Counted from the stretch's first letter, positions 8,336 to 17,508 are shown. The stretch: DNA of 47,310 bases from JAJUJL01 sp041736465 (GCA_041736465.1 JBGSTO010000213.1:1-47310), one strand, 5' to 3'. Notes: generated from the sequence alone by a model not told the origin. Numbers and translations are program-made.

Positions 8336-9988
8336 ATGACTACTGGACGCACCGTGCGCGCACCGCGTGGCACCCAGCGCACCTGCAAATCCTGGCTCAC
8401 CGAAGCCGCTTACCGCATGATTCAAAACAATCTGGATCCTGAAGTCGCCGAACGCCCTGAGGACCTGATTGTGTATGGAGGAAAGGGCCAGGCCGCCCGC
8501 AGCTGGGAGGCTTTCGATGCGATCCTGGCAACTTTGCAGGACCTTGAAGATGATGAAACCCTGCTGGTGCAATCAGGGAAACCGGTGGCGGTATTCAAGA
8601 GCCACCCGGATGCCCCGCGCGTGTTGATTGCCAACTCGAACCTGGTACCGCATTGGGCCACCCAGCAGCACTTCGATGACCTGGCAGCTAAAGGTCTGAT
8701 CATGTTTGGCCAGATGACCGCCGGTTCCTGGATATATATCGGAACACAGGGCATCTTGCAAGGCACTTATGAAACCCTGGCATCGCTGGCCCAACAGCGC
8801 GGCTGGCCCTCGCTGAAAGGCAAGTTTGTGCTGACTGCAGGACTTGGCGGGATGGGCGGCGCCCAACCCCTGGCTATCACAATGAACCAGGGCGTGGGCC
8901 TGGTGATTGAGGTGGATCCGGCGCGGGCTCAACGGCGTCTGGAAATCGGTTATGTAGACGCAGTTGTCGATACCCTGGAAGAAGCGATGACCCTGGTCGA
9001 GGAATCTATCGACAAGGAAGAGCCAAAATCTATTGGCTTGATCGGCAATGCCGCCGAGATTTATCCCGAATTGGTGATGCGCGGCGTTACCCCCGACGTA
9101 GTCACCGACCAGACTCCTGCCCACGACGTGATGATGTATGTGCCTGCAGGCTTGAGCGTCACCCAGGCAGCCCAACTGCGCCTGAGCAACCCCCAAGAGT
9201 ATTACCAGCGTTCGATGACCTCTATGGCCAGGCATGTCGAAGCGATGTTGGCACTCAAGCAGCGCGGCGCTGAAGTATTCGATTATGGCAACAATCTGCG
9301 CCAGCGGGCATTTGACCATGGCGTTCATAATGCCTTTGATTTTCCAGGGTTCGTCCCGGCCTATATCCGCCCATTATTCTGCGAGGGCAAAGGACCCTTC
9401 CGTTGGGTAGCCCTGTCTGGCGATCCAGAAGACATTTATCGAACCGATGAAGCGGTGATGGAGTTATTCCCCAATGACGAATCTCTGCATCGCTGGCTGC
9501 GCATGGCGCGCCAAAGAGTGCCCTTTCAAGGGCTGCCAGCGCGTATTTGCTGGTTGGGATATGGGGAACGCGTTCGCGCCGGATTGAAATTTAACGAACT
9601 GGTTGCCAGTGGGGTGGTAAAAGCTCCGATTGTAATCGGCCGCGACCACCTGGATGCCGGATCCGTCGCTTCTCCGAACCGGGAAACCGAGGGTATGCTG
9701 GACGGCAGCGACGCCATCAGCGATTGGCCCATTCTTAATGCCTTGATCAACGCGGTCGGCGGCGCCACCTGGGTTTCCTTCCATCATGGAGGCGGGGTGG
9801 GGATCGGATACAGCCAGCACGCCGGACAGGTGATCGTCGCCGATGGCACACCCGAGGCGGCGCGCCGCCTGGAGCGCGTGCTCACCACCGACCCGGGCAT
9901 GGGGGTGGTGCGCCACGTGGATGCAGGTTATCCCCAGGCTATCGAGGCCTCCAGGCGGCACCACATCAAGATACCCATGATGAAATAA
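8336..9988 (+). CDS. hutU: Urocanate hydratase
   Basis: Urocanase converts urocanate to 4-imidazolone-5-propionate in histidine degradation, using tightly bound NAD. Of 550 residues, close to the usual ~555. Diagnostic stretches are the NAD-binding TAGLGGMGGAQPLA, FCEGKGPFRWVALSG and VSFHHGGGVGIGYSQHAG. GGAGG at 8325-8329 lies 6 bases before ATG 8336; an ATG at 8330 would be too close to it. No other histidine-utilisation gene (hutH, hutI, hutG) is in the window, so it appears to be transcribed alone from its own promoter and ends at a strong terminator. Confidence 0.97.
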   Translation: MTTGRTVRAPRGTQRTCKSWLTEAAYRMIQNNLDPEVAERPEDLIVYGGKGQAARSWEAFDAILATLQDLEDDETLLVQSGKPVAVFKSHPDAPRVLIANSNLVPHWATQQHFDDLAAKGLIMFGQMTAGSWIYIGTQGILQGTYETLASLAQQRGWPSLKGKFVLTAGLGGMGGAQPLAITMNQGVGLVIEVDPARAQRRLEIGYVDAVVDTLEEAMTLVEESIDKEEPKSIGLIGNAAEIYPELVMRGVTPDVVTDQTPAHDVMMYVPAGLSVTQAAQLRLSNPQEYYQRSMTSMARHVEAMLALKQRGAEVFDYGNNLRQRAFDHGVHNAFDFPGFVPAYIRPLFCEGKGPFRWVALSGDPEDIYRTDEAVMELFPNDESLHRWLRMARQRVPFQGLPARICWLGYGERVRAGLKFNELVASGVVKAPIVIGRDHLDAGSVASPNRETEGMLDGSDAISDWPILNALINAVGGATWVSFHHGGGVGIGYSQHAGQVIVADGTPEAARRLERVLTTDPGMGVVRHVDAGYPQAIEASRRHHIKIPMMK

Positions 9989-9998
9989 CTGCGGTTTG

Positions 9999-10036
9999 CA
10001 AACCTCCCGGAAACACCTGCGGGAGGTTTGATTTTT
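9999..10036 (+). terminator. Intrinsic terminator after hutU
   Basis: CAAACCTCCCG (9999-10009) and CGGGAGGTTTG (10020-10030) form an 11-bp stem with a 10-base loop, followed by ATTTTT. It starts 10 bases after the hutU stop. Its T-tract overlaps the last codon of the convergent mobA gene. Confidence 0.9.
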
Positions 10037-10637
10037 ACTCCAGGCTTGCCGCCAGGTGCTCAGCTTGCAGCAATTCCTGCGGCGTATTTACGTTCCAAAA
10101 TGCCAGCCGGTCAGGATCATGCGCCAGCAGGGCTTCTCCCGTCAGAAAGTGCAGCTGCACTTGAGAAAACCAGGCATCGACGCGCCAGCGATCTGCGTTT
10201 AGAGCCTGCTCCACTGCCGGCAGGCAGGCATCCCGCCTGTAGACGGCATGAAATGGCTCGGCGCCATCATCTGAGCGTGGGATAACCGCCGCGAGGCTGT
10301 GCTCTGCAGCCAGCATATCGCGTGCCTGCGCCAAAATACCGGCATTTACAAAGGGCATATCACAAGCTACAACCGCCACCAACGGCTGGTTGGCTGCACT
10401 CAGTGCAGTGTACAGGCCTCCCAGGGCGCCCCGTCCCGGCAGGCGGTCGCTCACTACGGGCAAGTTCAAGAACGCGTATGCCGGAGGGTTGTTGCTGGTG
10501 ACGATCAGCTCATCGGCAAGCTCCACCACCCGAGAGTAGATACGCTGCACCAGCGGCGCTCCCAGGAAAGTCACCAACCCCTTATCTGTACCCATGCGGC
10601 GCGATTCGCCACCGGCTTGAATTACCACGCTGATCAT
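10035..10637 (-). CDS. mobA: Molybdenum cofactor guanylyltransferase MobA
   Basis: MobA attaches GMP from GTP to molybdopterin to give the molybdopterin guanine dinucleotide cofactor. The 200-residue protein starts MISVVIQAGGESRRMGTDKG, the nucleotide-binding signature. It continues with PVVSDRLPGRGALGGLYTAL, the metal-binding VVACDMPFVN, and FNVNTP-like FWNVNTPQEL near the end. The ATG at 10637 gives the usual N-terminus; upstream in-frame codons are unlike the family. A TATAAT lies about 8 bases before the ATG, so the message may have almost no leader. No other molybdenum cofactor gene is nearby. Confidence 0.93.
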   Translation of the reverse strand: MISVVIQAGGESRRMGTDKGLVTFLGAPLVQRIYSRVVELADELIVTSNNPPAYAFLNLPVVSDRLPGRGALGGLYTALSAANQPLVAVVACDMPFVNAGILAQARDMLAAEHSLAAVIPRSDDGAEPFHAVYRRDACLPAVEQALNADRWRVDAWFSQVQLHFLTGEALLAHDPDRLAFWNVNTPQELLQAEHLAASLE

Positions 10638-10643
10638 AGAGTT

Positions 10644-10675
10644 GATTATAATCACCATTGTAGTTGCGCAGTCAA
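10644..10675. promoter_or_regulatory. Symmetric -10 element between mobA and amrS
   Basis: GATTATAATC (10644-10653) is self-complementary, so TATAAT is read on both strands. On the minus strand TTGACT (10675-10670) lies 19 bases upstream of it, giving a promoter for mobA with a start close to the ATG. On the plus strand no good -35 is seen at normal distance, so activity toward amrS is only possible. Confidence 0.5.
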
Positions 10676-10703
10676 GGGAGAAGTGTCTTACACGTCTCCC
10701 TTG
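10673..10703. promoter_or_regulatory. Long imperfect hairpin in the amrS leader
   Basis: CAAGGGAGA (10673-10681) pairs with TCTCCCTTG (10695-10703), and GTGT (10683-10686) with ACAC (10690-10693), with one mismatch between and a 3-base loop. It ends 3 bases before the AAGGAG ribosome binding site of amrS and overlaps the mobA -35 box. No U-tract follows, so it is not a terminator. A role in translation or as a protein-binding site is inference. Confidence 0.55.
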
Positions 10704-10720
10704 GTCAAGGAGTAAAGACC

Positions 10721-11833
10721 ATGACAACAGTAGCAGAGCACCTGGATGCCCTTACCCGCGAAGGAGAGCTGTACGAAACGCTGCCGGACGAGTCGGTGCG
10801 GTGCTACGCTTGTGGGCATCGCTGCCTGATTCGGGAGGGGCGGCGAGGCATCTGTAAGGTGCGCTTCAATCGCCAGGGAAAACTGTACGTGCCCTGGGGT
10901 TATGTAGCCGCCTTGCAGTCCGATCCCATCGAGAAGAAGCCTTTCAACCATTTCTTACCCGGAAATCAGGCCTTGACCTTTGGCATGTTGGGCTGCGATT
11001 TTCACTGCGGCTACTGCCAAAATTATTTCACCTCTCAGGCTCTGCGCGATCCGGCCTCGGACCCGGCTATCGGCCTGGTGCGGCGGATCACACCACAGCA
11101 GCTTGTGAACCTGGCGCTGGCAGAGGGCGCACGTGTTATCGTTTCTTCTTACAATGAGCCGCTGATCACGTCTGAGTGGGCTGCAGCGATCTTCAGACAA
11201 GCCAAAGACGCGGGCTTGATGTGCGCTTATGTTTCCAATGGAAACACCACGCCGGAGGTGTTGGAGTACCTGAAACCATACATCTCTGCTTACAAGATCG
11301 ACTTGAAGAGCATGCAGGACCGGCATTATCGCGAATTGGGCGGTGTGCTGCAAAACGTTCTGGATGGCATCCAGCTGGCCCATCACCTGGGTTTATGGGT
11401 GGAAGTGGTCACCTTAATCGTGCCAGGTTTCAACGACAGCAGCGAGGAGCTGATGGAGGCTGCCCGCTTCATCCGGGGGGTTTCAGCAGATATCCCCTGG
11501 CACGTTACTGCCTTTCACCCCGATTACAAGATGGATGACCACGATTTCACTCCGGCACGCACCCTGCTGCGAGCAGCCGAGATCGGTCAGGAAGCTGGCT
11601 TGAATTTCGTGTATGCCGGCAATCTGCCAGGCAGAGTAAATGAGTATGAAAACACGCTCTGCCCGCACTGCCAGACTGTGCTCATCGAGCGCCGGGGGTA
11701 TCGCATCGCCAGCTATCGCCTGAGCGCCGATGGGCGCTGCCCAGGATGCAGCCGGTCTGTTCCCGGAATCTGGACGAACAAGCCTGAAGAGGTAAAGCTA
11801 AACGGCCCAGGAATCCCGCGCGCGCTGCGTTAA
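10721..11833 (+). CDS. amrS: AmrS-type radical SAM enzyme (AmmeMemoRadiSam system)
   Basis: 370-residue radical SAM protein of the PflA-like COG1180 group. The [4Fe-4S] motif is CDFHCGYC (C-X3-C-X2-C) near residue 105. Before it are two further cysteine pairs (CYACGHRC, then CKVRF), and the C-terminal part has CPHC and CPGC pairs that may hold additional metal. This layout, with VSSYNEPLI and KIDLKSM, is that of the AmmeMemoRadiSam radical SAM enzyme, whose substrate is unproven. The usual AMMECR1 and Memo partners are not in this window. AAGGAG at 10707-10712 lies 8 bases before ATG 10721. A conserved hairpin-like repeat precedes it. Confidence 0.9.
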   Translation: MTTVAEHLDALTREGELYETLPDESVRCYACGHRCLIREGRRGICKVRFNRQGKLYVPWGYVAALQSDPIEKKPFNHFLPGNQALTFGMLGCDFHCGYCQNYFTSQALRDPASDPAIGLVRRITPQQLVNLALAEGARVIVSSYNEPLITSEWAAAIFRQAKDAGLMCAYVSNGNTTPEVLEYLKPYISAYKIDLKSMQDRHYRELGGVLQNVLDGIQLAHHLGLWVEVVTLIVPGFNDSSEELMEAARFIRGVSADIPWHVTAFHPDYKMDDHDFTPARTLLRAAEIGQEAGLNFVYAGNLPGRVNEYENTLCPHCQTVLIERRGYRIASYRLSADGRCPGCSRSVPGIWTNKPEEVKLNGPGIPRALR

Positions 11834-11854
11834 GCGGCGATATGCCAGTCAACT

Positions 11855-12877
11855 CTACCGGCGCACCGAGGCGCGCACAACGAAACGATCTACACCGCCA
11901 AAACGGTATTTGTAGTCCTCATCCCCACGCATAAAATCGAACGATTCTCGCCCGTTCTCGTTGGCCCACTGCAGCAAATGCCCCAGCAGCACCCAGCCAG
12001 GGGAATAAGCGCCGTACTCATAATTCAGCCCCGAGTTGTACACCCAGATGCGGTTGCCAAAATCGAAATTCAGGTATCCAGCAGCTTTATTGCCATCTAC
12101 CTCCAAAATTGCGAGCTGCAGCCATCCCGCCCGAAATGCTGCCCATACGGCAGCGCGCATTTGGGTGCGCATCACGTCGGTCAGAAACGCCTTTTTCTCG
12201 GCATCCTGCCCCATCAGGCTCAAAAAGGCTTCGATTTCAGCATCCAGGCTGGTCTCGTCCGAGGCAATATACCAGCGCACCGGCACTTCGGCGCTTTCGG
12301 CGCGCCGCAGCTTGCGGCGGATCTCATGGCGCTGTTTCTTATCGATGCCCGCCAGGTAGGTTTCCCAATCACCGGGTAAGGGAATATAGGGACAGTGCTG
12401 CAGTTGTTCTTGCCGGTAGGACCAGCCCTGGGCTGCGGCTGCCGACTGCAGCGCCGCCAGAGTCGGTGAGCTTTCCAGCAGGTTATACCAATCCAGCACC
12501 CGCCAGGGCGGCAGACCGGCCGAATCCAGGTAGGGAAGCAAGGCTTTTAGAAAGGGTTCTGTCTGCTCAGGAAGAACAAGGATATCCAGGTAATCGGAGA
12601 TCTCGATGCTGCCCAGGAACATCAAGGCAGGCTCGCCATCCCGGTTGTGGGTAAAGAACAGCGGCGCAGCTGCGCACAAACTTCCATCCGGCTGGCGGGC
12701 TGTTACCAGGCACAACTCACCATTTTTCCATTCACCGCCGCCCAATGTGCGCCACCAGGTGAGCAAATATTCATGCCTCAAAAACGGCACGTGACTTGCA
12801 CTGTAGCTCAATAACTGATTCCATTCATCCGAAAGGCTCTCGAAAGCCTCCGTAGAACGGATAACGTCGAATTGCAT
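11855..12877 (-). CDS. FemAB/BioF2-like GNAT acyltransferase
   Basis: About 340 residues, similar in layout to the GNAT BioF2-like (CelD/BcsL) and FemAB-related proteins. Visible features are DEWNQLLSYSASHVPFLRHEYLLTWW near the N-terminus, the basic KKQRHEIRRKLRRAE in the middle, and LAILEVDGNKAAGYLNFDFGNRIWVYNSG followed by YSPGWVLLGHLLQWANENG and FDFMRGDEDYKYRFG, the typical acyl-CoA-binding end. Substrate unknown; such proteins often act in envelope or exopolysaccharide synthesis. The start at 12877 is chosen because AGGAG lies 6 bases upstream, and upstream in-frame sequence does not look like a domain. It converges with amrS. Confidence 0.82.
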   Translation of the reverse strand: MQFDVIRSTEAFESLSDEWNQLLSYSASHVPFLRHEYLLTWWRTLGGGEWKNGELCLVTARQPDGSLCAAAPLFFTHNRDGEPALMFLGSIEISDYLDILVLPEQTEPFLKALLPYLDSAGLPPWRVLDWYNLLESSPTLAALQSAAAAQGWSYRQEQLQHCPYIPLPGDWETYLAGIDKKQRHEIRRKLRRAESAEVPVRWYIASDETSLDAEIEAFLSLMGQDAEKKAFLTDVMRTQMRAAVWAAFRAGWLQLAILEVDGNKAAGYLNFDFGNRIWVYNSGLNYEYGAYSPGWVLLGHLLQWANENGRESFDFMRGDEDYKYRFGGVDRFVVRASVRR

Positions 12878-12979
12878 ACAAACTCCTGCCATCATCCATA
12901 TATGAAATATCCGGCAATCGGCTGGTGTATACACCCGCCCAGCCTGCCAGGGGTATTCGCGCTGCCAGGATTTTACCAG

Positions 12980-12985
12980 TATAAT
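12980..12985 (+). promoter_or_regulatory. Possible -10 element upstream of the membrane signalling protein
   Basis: TATAAT at 12980-12985, about 90 bases before ATG 13075. The -35 region at the expected distance is poor (TTCGCG), so confidence is limited. Confidence 0.35.
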
Positions 12986-13074
12986 GGGCGTGTGAGCGCG
13001 GTGACCCCTGGCAAACGCGGGTGGAGAGCAGCAGCTAACTTCCTTTTCAATCAATTAGCAACCTGGATAGCGCA

Positions 13075-15402
13075 ATGACAAACGCACTCGATCTAACCCT
13101 GATATCCATACGCCGTTCAGATACTGCCGCCGCAGGTATTCCCGCAATACTGCATGTCGATCAGCCAGGTTTGCGCAGCGGCCGCGGCCGGCGGAATGAA
13201 CGCCTGATCGTCTACTTGACGCTCACCGGCGAGGCTTCGTTTCCCGTACAGCAGCAAGGTCAAATGGTGGCGCGCCTGGCGCGTATCTACTACAAGACGG
13301 ATGGGGCTTCCACTGCCGCTCTGCGTGCCGCCAGCGAGGAGATCAACCAATATTTGCTGGATCGAAACCGGCGCAGCCAGAGCAGCGGTCTGCAAACCGT
13401 TGGATTGGCCGCACTGATGGTCTTGCGCGGCGACAGTCTGTACGCTGCAATGAGCGGACCAATCAGCATCTTCCATGTGAGCCAGGGCAGTTTACGCCAC
13501 TTTGCTGATCCCGCACCCAGCAATCGCGGCCTGGGTCTGACACGCAGCGCGCCGTACTATTTTGTGTCCATCCAGCTCAGCCCTGGCGACTTACTCATCG
13601 CCACCCCGCAGCTTCCAGCCGGTTGGGACGGAGTCACGTTAGGCAATTTGCGCAAACTGAGTGCCGAGCGCATGGCTGCTCTGCTGCTGGAGCGGGCGCT
13701 CGACCCTGCCCAGGCTGCATTGATCCAGGCTTCGAAAGGCAGCGGAAAAATCCAGCTGCTGCGCGCCCTGACCATGGAGGTCAGCCCAGCCGCAGCGCCG
13801 GCTGCTGCCCAGCCTGACGCTCCGCTTACACCGGCTGCTCCCACTGCTCCATTTTCGCCCGCGATTGCCACCGCACCTGCTGCCCAGGCGCCGCCGCAAC
13901 GCCCCGCAGAAACACAGGATTTCGAGCAGCCCTGGGATGATGAAGAATTCGAGTCTTTAGACCAGGCGGCGGCCATCGACACCCTGCCGCAGGTTGCTCC
14001 AGCCCCAGAGCCAGCCGCAGCCACCCATCAACCTGAACTCTCGAAAGATAAGCCTTCCACACCGGAACGCAAGCGGGCACGCCGCCCTGTCTTTGCGCCT
14101 TTGGCAGGCGCGGTTCTGGACGGTTCCCAGGCAGCGCAGTCCGTCGTGGGAGGTTTTGGCCGCGGCCTGGCAAGCCTGCTGCGCCGCATCTTACCGGATG
14201 AATCCATCCTCACCCTGCCTTCCTCGGTGATGGCCTTTATTGCCGTGCTGGTCCCGCTGCTTATTGTCACGGTTGCCTCGGTGGTGTATTACCAGCGCGG
14301 GCGAGAAGTGCAGTTCAACCTGTACTACGCTGAAGCCGTGCAAGCCGCCGGCTATGCCCGGACGCGCACCGAGCCCCAGGAGCAAAGCCAGGCCTGGCAA
14401 GAGGTGCTCACGCACCTGGATCAGGCTGAGCGCTACCAGGCTACCGGGGATTCGGGCAGCCTGCGCCATGAAGCCCAGGAAAACCTGGATGCTCTGGAAG
14501 TTATCCAACGCCTGAATTTTGAGCCTGCCCTGGTACAGAATCTGCCGCAAGAAGCGCGTGTCACCCGCATCGTAACAACCGTTGACGAACTTTACCTGTA
14601 CGACGAGGTGGAAAAGCGTGTGTTTCGTGCTTTTCAGACCTCGCGCGGCTACGAGCTGGATCCTGATTTTCAATGCAATGCAGCTGCCCCGAGCTATCTG
14701 GTAGATATCTCTCCGGCAGTAAAAGGAAATGAATGGGGAGCCGTACTGCTGGGGGTTACCAATGATGGGCAGGCGCTGCTGTGCGCCCCTGGGAAGGCTT
14801 CCTCACTGGTGCCGCTTGCTCCACCAGCGACTGGTTGGGGGCTGCCGCGCGCCATCGCTCAGGACCTGGGCAACCTGTATATCCTGGACCCCCAGGTTCA
14901 AGCTGTCTGGATCTATCAGGTTGGAGACCTGGGGCGAACGCCGCGGCTTTTCTTTGACGAGCAGGTGCCGCAGCTTGATGACGCTTTCGATCTGGCTGCA
15001 GATCGCGACGATCTGTACATCCTGCACACCGATGGACGCATCACCCTGTGCACGTTTAGCGTATTTTCTGTGGCTCCCACCCGCTGCACCGATCCAGCGC
15101 CCTACCGCGACTCCCGCCTTGGGAGAGAAAACCAGCTGCTGCTGCCCGAAAGCCCCTTTACACGTCTGCTGGCAGTCCGACCGCCAGATCCCTCGCTCTT
15201 TCTGCTGGCAGGGGAGTCGCACGCAGTATACCGCTTCAGCTTGCGGCTGCTTTCCTACGACCGGCAGTACCGCCTGCTCTCGCCCAACACCCTGGGCGCC
15301 TCCAGCCAGACCCAGCCCGCGACTGCCCTGGCACTCACGCCGGACAACCGGGTGATGTTCCTGGCTTTCGGCGACCTGCTGCTGTACGCCGGCATGCCTT
15401 GA
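13075..15402 (+). CDS. Membrane protein with degenerate PP2C-like domain and outer beta domain
   Basis: 775 residues; not a recognised family. Residues ~1-235 resemble a PP2C fold: LAALMVLRGDSLYAAMSGPISIFHVSQGSLRHF parallels the GDSRIYLIRDG strand pair, and LSPGDLLIATPQL parallels LRIGDTLLLCSDGL of the PP2C gene nearby, but the metal-binding aspartates are lost. Residues ~240-380 are a Pro/Ala-rich linker with an acidic patch. One membrane helix lies at ~385-407 (MAFIAVLVPLLIVTVASVVYY). Beyond it is a helical stretch and ~290 residues of repeated beta-type sequence (DELYLYDEVEKRVFR, NLYILDPQVQAVWIYQ, DDLYILHTDGRITL), suggesting a beta-propeller outside the cell. It converges with the FHA-PP2C operon. 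A pseudophosphatase sensor is inferred. Ribosome binding site is weak. Confidence 0.75.
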   Translation: MTNALDLTLISIRRSDTAAAGIPAILHVDQPGLRSGRGRRNERLIVYLTLTGEASFPVQQQGQMVARLARIYYKTDGASTAALRAASEEINQYLLDRNRRSQSSGLQTVGLAALMVLRGDSLYAAMSGPISIFHVSQGSLRHFADPAPSNRGLGLTRSAPYYFVSIQLSPGDLLIATPQLPAGWDGVTLGNLRKLSAERMAALLLERALDPAQAALIQASKGSGKIQLLRALTMEVSPAAAPAAAQPDAPLTPAAPTAPFSPAIATAPAAQAPPQRPAETQDFEQPWDDEEFESLDQAAAIDTLPQVAPAPEPAAATHQPELSKDKPSTPERKRARRPVFAPLAGAVLDGSQAAQSVVGGFGRGLASLLRRILPDESILTLPSSVMAFIAVLVPLLIVTVASVVYYQRGREVQFNLYYAEAVQAAGYARTRTEPQEQSQAWQEVLTHLDQAERYQATGDSGSLRHEAQENLDALEVIQRLNFEPALVQNLPQEARVTRIVTTVDELYLYDEVEKRVFRAFQTSRGYELDPDFQCNAAAPSYLVDISPAVKGNEWGAVLLGVTNDGQALLCAPGKASSLVPLAPPATGWGLPRAIAQDLGNLYILDPQVQAVWIYQVGDLGRTPRLFFDEQVPQLDDAFDLAADRDDLYILHTDGRITLCTFSVFSVAPTRCTDPAPYRDSRLGRENQLLLPESPFTRLLAVRPPDPSLFLLAGESHAVYRFSLRLLSYDRQYRLLSPNTLGASSQTQPATALALTPDNRVMFLAFGDLLLYAGMP

Positions 15403-15414
15403 GGCAAATATTAT

Positions 15415-16395
15415 CTACGCGGAGTCTTCCTCGTCTGGGGTAAATGACCTTTTTTTGATGGTCTCTGCAAACACCTCAGGAAACCAGAGCGCGCCTGGCA
15501 GAGTCACCGCCAGCATCATAAAACGGCTGACAATAGCCAGCGTTGAGGCCTGTTCAACCGATGCTCCCAGATAGATATACAGGGCAGTCATCGTCACTTC
15601 GCGCACGCCGTAACCATTGACCGAGATAGGCAGCAGGGTAACCAGGTAGGTGATGGCGGTCACACCCATCACCTGGTAAAGCGCGACCGAGAGAGCCAAC
15701 CCCTTTGCCAGGGAATAAATGGCTAAAAATATAACGAATATCGAGAACCACGAAATAATGAAAGCCAAGGCAAGGATCCAGGGATGTCGAAGCCACTGGC
15801 TGAAAGCTTCCCGCCAACGGTCAATGAAGCGGTAGAGTTTTGAGCCAGCCCGGTTTAGCAAGCCGCGATTTGAAAAAACATATCCCAGGAGGAGCAGCGG
15901 GGATTGAAGTGCTCGCACGGATTTGAGCACATCAAATGGTGATCCAAAGGTTACAAAAGAGAAGGGCAGAATCGTAAACATCGCCGCGACATTGACTATG
16001 CGGTCGAGGATCACTGAAGTGATGCCAGCCGCATTATCCCTGGTATAGTACATCAGGCTGACAATCCGAACTGCGTCGCCCCCGATTGTGGATGGTAGAA
16101 AATTGGACACGAATGAGCCCAGAAATACGATCCGGACGACCTCCCAGAGCGGAACCTTTATCGATGATCCCAGCAAGATAACATGCCAGCGCAACGCATT
16201 CAAAACAATTCCCAGAAAATAGAGCAGCAATGCGACCAAGAGCACCCCGAAAGGCAGTGATCTGAGGTTATCCCAGACCAACTGCCAGTTTTGCCTGGCA
16301 AGCAGCCAGACAAATAACCCGGCGGAGATGGCTGTTCCAAACCAGCGGATCCAGTTTCGCTTCCTGGAAATGCCTTTGGAGGCAGATGACGGCAT
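15415..16395 (-). CDS. Flippase-like membrane protein (lysylphosphatidylglycerol synthase TM family)
   Basis: 326 residues with about eight membrane helices, of the LPG_synthase_TM/UPF0104 family. Family signatures are ALRWHVILL, the SNFLPSTIGGDAVRI loop after the third helix, and LLPISVNGYGVREVTM near residue 265. Members are often adjacent to glycosyltransferases and are thought to move or bind lipid-linked sugars. It is the last gene of the four-gene operon, 4 bases after the HprK-like gene. A paralogue with the same two signatures is encoded at 27850-28869. The C-terminal tail is polar and acidic. Confidence 0.87.
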   Translation of the reverse strand: MPSSASKGISRKRNWIRWFGTAISAGLFVWLLARQNWQLVWDNLRSLPFGVLLVALLLYFLGIVLNALRWHVILLGSSIKVPLWEVVRIVFLGSFVSNFLPSTIGGDAVRIVSLMYYTRDNAAGITSVILDRIVNVAAMFTILPFSFVTFGSPFDVLKSVRALQSPLLLLGYVFSNRGLLNRAGSKLYRFIDRWREAFSQWLRHPWILALAFIISWFSIFVIFLAIYSLAKGLALSVALYQVMGVTAITYLVTLLPISVNGYGVREVTMTALYIYLGASVEQASTLAIVSRFMMLAVTLPGALWFPEVFAETIKKRSFTPDEEDSA

Positions 16396-16399
16396 CAGA

Positions 16400-17500
16400 T
16401 CACCCGACCTTAAGAACCAGATCCATCAGCTTACCGGTGAGCGCCCGGCGGTATGCCGTTGCGGAGTCATGGGTGCGGGGCAGTTCGAGCAAATATATGG
16501 GGATTTCCGCCATACGGGTTTGCAGCAGCTGGCGCTCGCACTCCTGCCAGGAAGCCAGCCAGGCCTGGAAATTTGCCACTGATTGGCTCTTCACCAGCAG
16601 ATGCAGAAAATGGCGCGCCTCCCGGAAGTTCATCCCTATCAAATCGTCCACAAGGCAATCATCTGGCGATAATGCTGTCAGGTTTAGACCCGATGCTGCA
16701 GTCCGGTTGAGCAGCACCAGACCCACCGGGGTCGCTTCCAAGACAGCCTTCCGCCCGGGCCACAAACGCTCAATCGGAAGCCGTACGGGCCATTTGACAT
16801 TATCTTTGCTCCAGGCGCGCAGCTTGCCAAAAAAGAATAAACGCCGGCGCTCAGAGGGCGTCAGCCGTTGGCGAATTCCCGGTACCCAATCCAGGAGATT
16901 GAGATACAGGTGGGAGCGAGTCAAATAAGCCAGGCTTTTCGGTCCACTCCTGAGGAATACGTAATCATCTGCGTGCGGCAGCCAATTTTCCCCTCCTGCA
17001 TCCAACAGTAAAGACGTCGTCGTTGTCTTTCCTGCCCCACCTTGACCCGTCAGTATCAGACTGCGTCCTTGTGAGGCGACGGCGCCGGCGTGAAGCATCA
17101 GCAGGCCGCTTTGAGCAGCCAGGTAGCGCAGGCTGGGATGCAGCAGCATATGGTGCACCATGGGGATGGCAAGCCTGTTAGCGATGACGTTAATCTCGAT
17201 AGCCGCATTGCTGACAGCCAGGCGGTATGCCCAACGAGCGACCAGTTTATGGGTATGGGTGGTGTAGCCAGGCGGAATACTGTCTAGAGCATGCCAGCGT
17301 TGTACCGACAGCAGTACCCTGGGAAGATCCGCCGGCAGCACTTCGACCTGATGAAGACCATATTCGCCGGAGAAGAACTCCGCATCTTCGAGCCGGTCGG
17401 CGAAAACTTCAACAGCGACATAGTTGTGAAAATTAAATTTCAGAGCGAAAGGGGCGTCTGACAAAGCGGCTAGTCCTCTAGTGCCTGATATATGCTTCAA
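16400..17500 (-). CDS. HprK-like P-loop kinase family protein
   Basis: 366 residues. The Walker A motif GQGGAGKTT (152-160) is preceded by LLMLHAGAVASQGRSLILT, the arrangement of the C-terminal domain of HPr kinase/phosphorylase and related proteins. PHADDYVFL may supply the acidic partner. The N-terminal ~110 residues are unlike the true HprK N-domain, and no HPr or PTS gene is nearby, so the target is not HPr. HprK-like proteins without HPr occur in peptide-modification and polysaccharide loci. It sits between a PP2C phosphatase (8 bases upstream) and a flippase (4 bases downstream). Kinase activity is an inference. Confidence 0.8.
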   Translation of the reverse strand: MKHISGTRGLAALSDAPFALKFNFHNYVAVEVFADRLEDAEFFSGEYGLHQVEVLPADLPRVLLSVQRWHALDSIPPGYTTHTHKLVARWAYRLAVSNAAIEINVIANRLAIPMVHHMLLHPSLRYLAAQSGLLMLHAGAVASQGRSLILTGQGGAGKTTTTSLLLDAGGENWLPHADDYVFLRSGPKSLAYLTRSHLYLNLLDWVPGIRQRLTPSERRRLFFFGKLRAWSKDNVKWPVRLPIERLWPGRKAVLEATPVGLVLLNRTAASGLNLTALSPDDCLVDDLIGMNFREARHFLHLLVKSQSVANFQAWLASWQECERQLLQTRMAEIPIYLLELPRTHDSATAYRRALTGKLMDLVLKVG

Positions 17501-17508
17501 ACGGGTGA

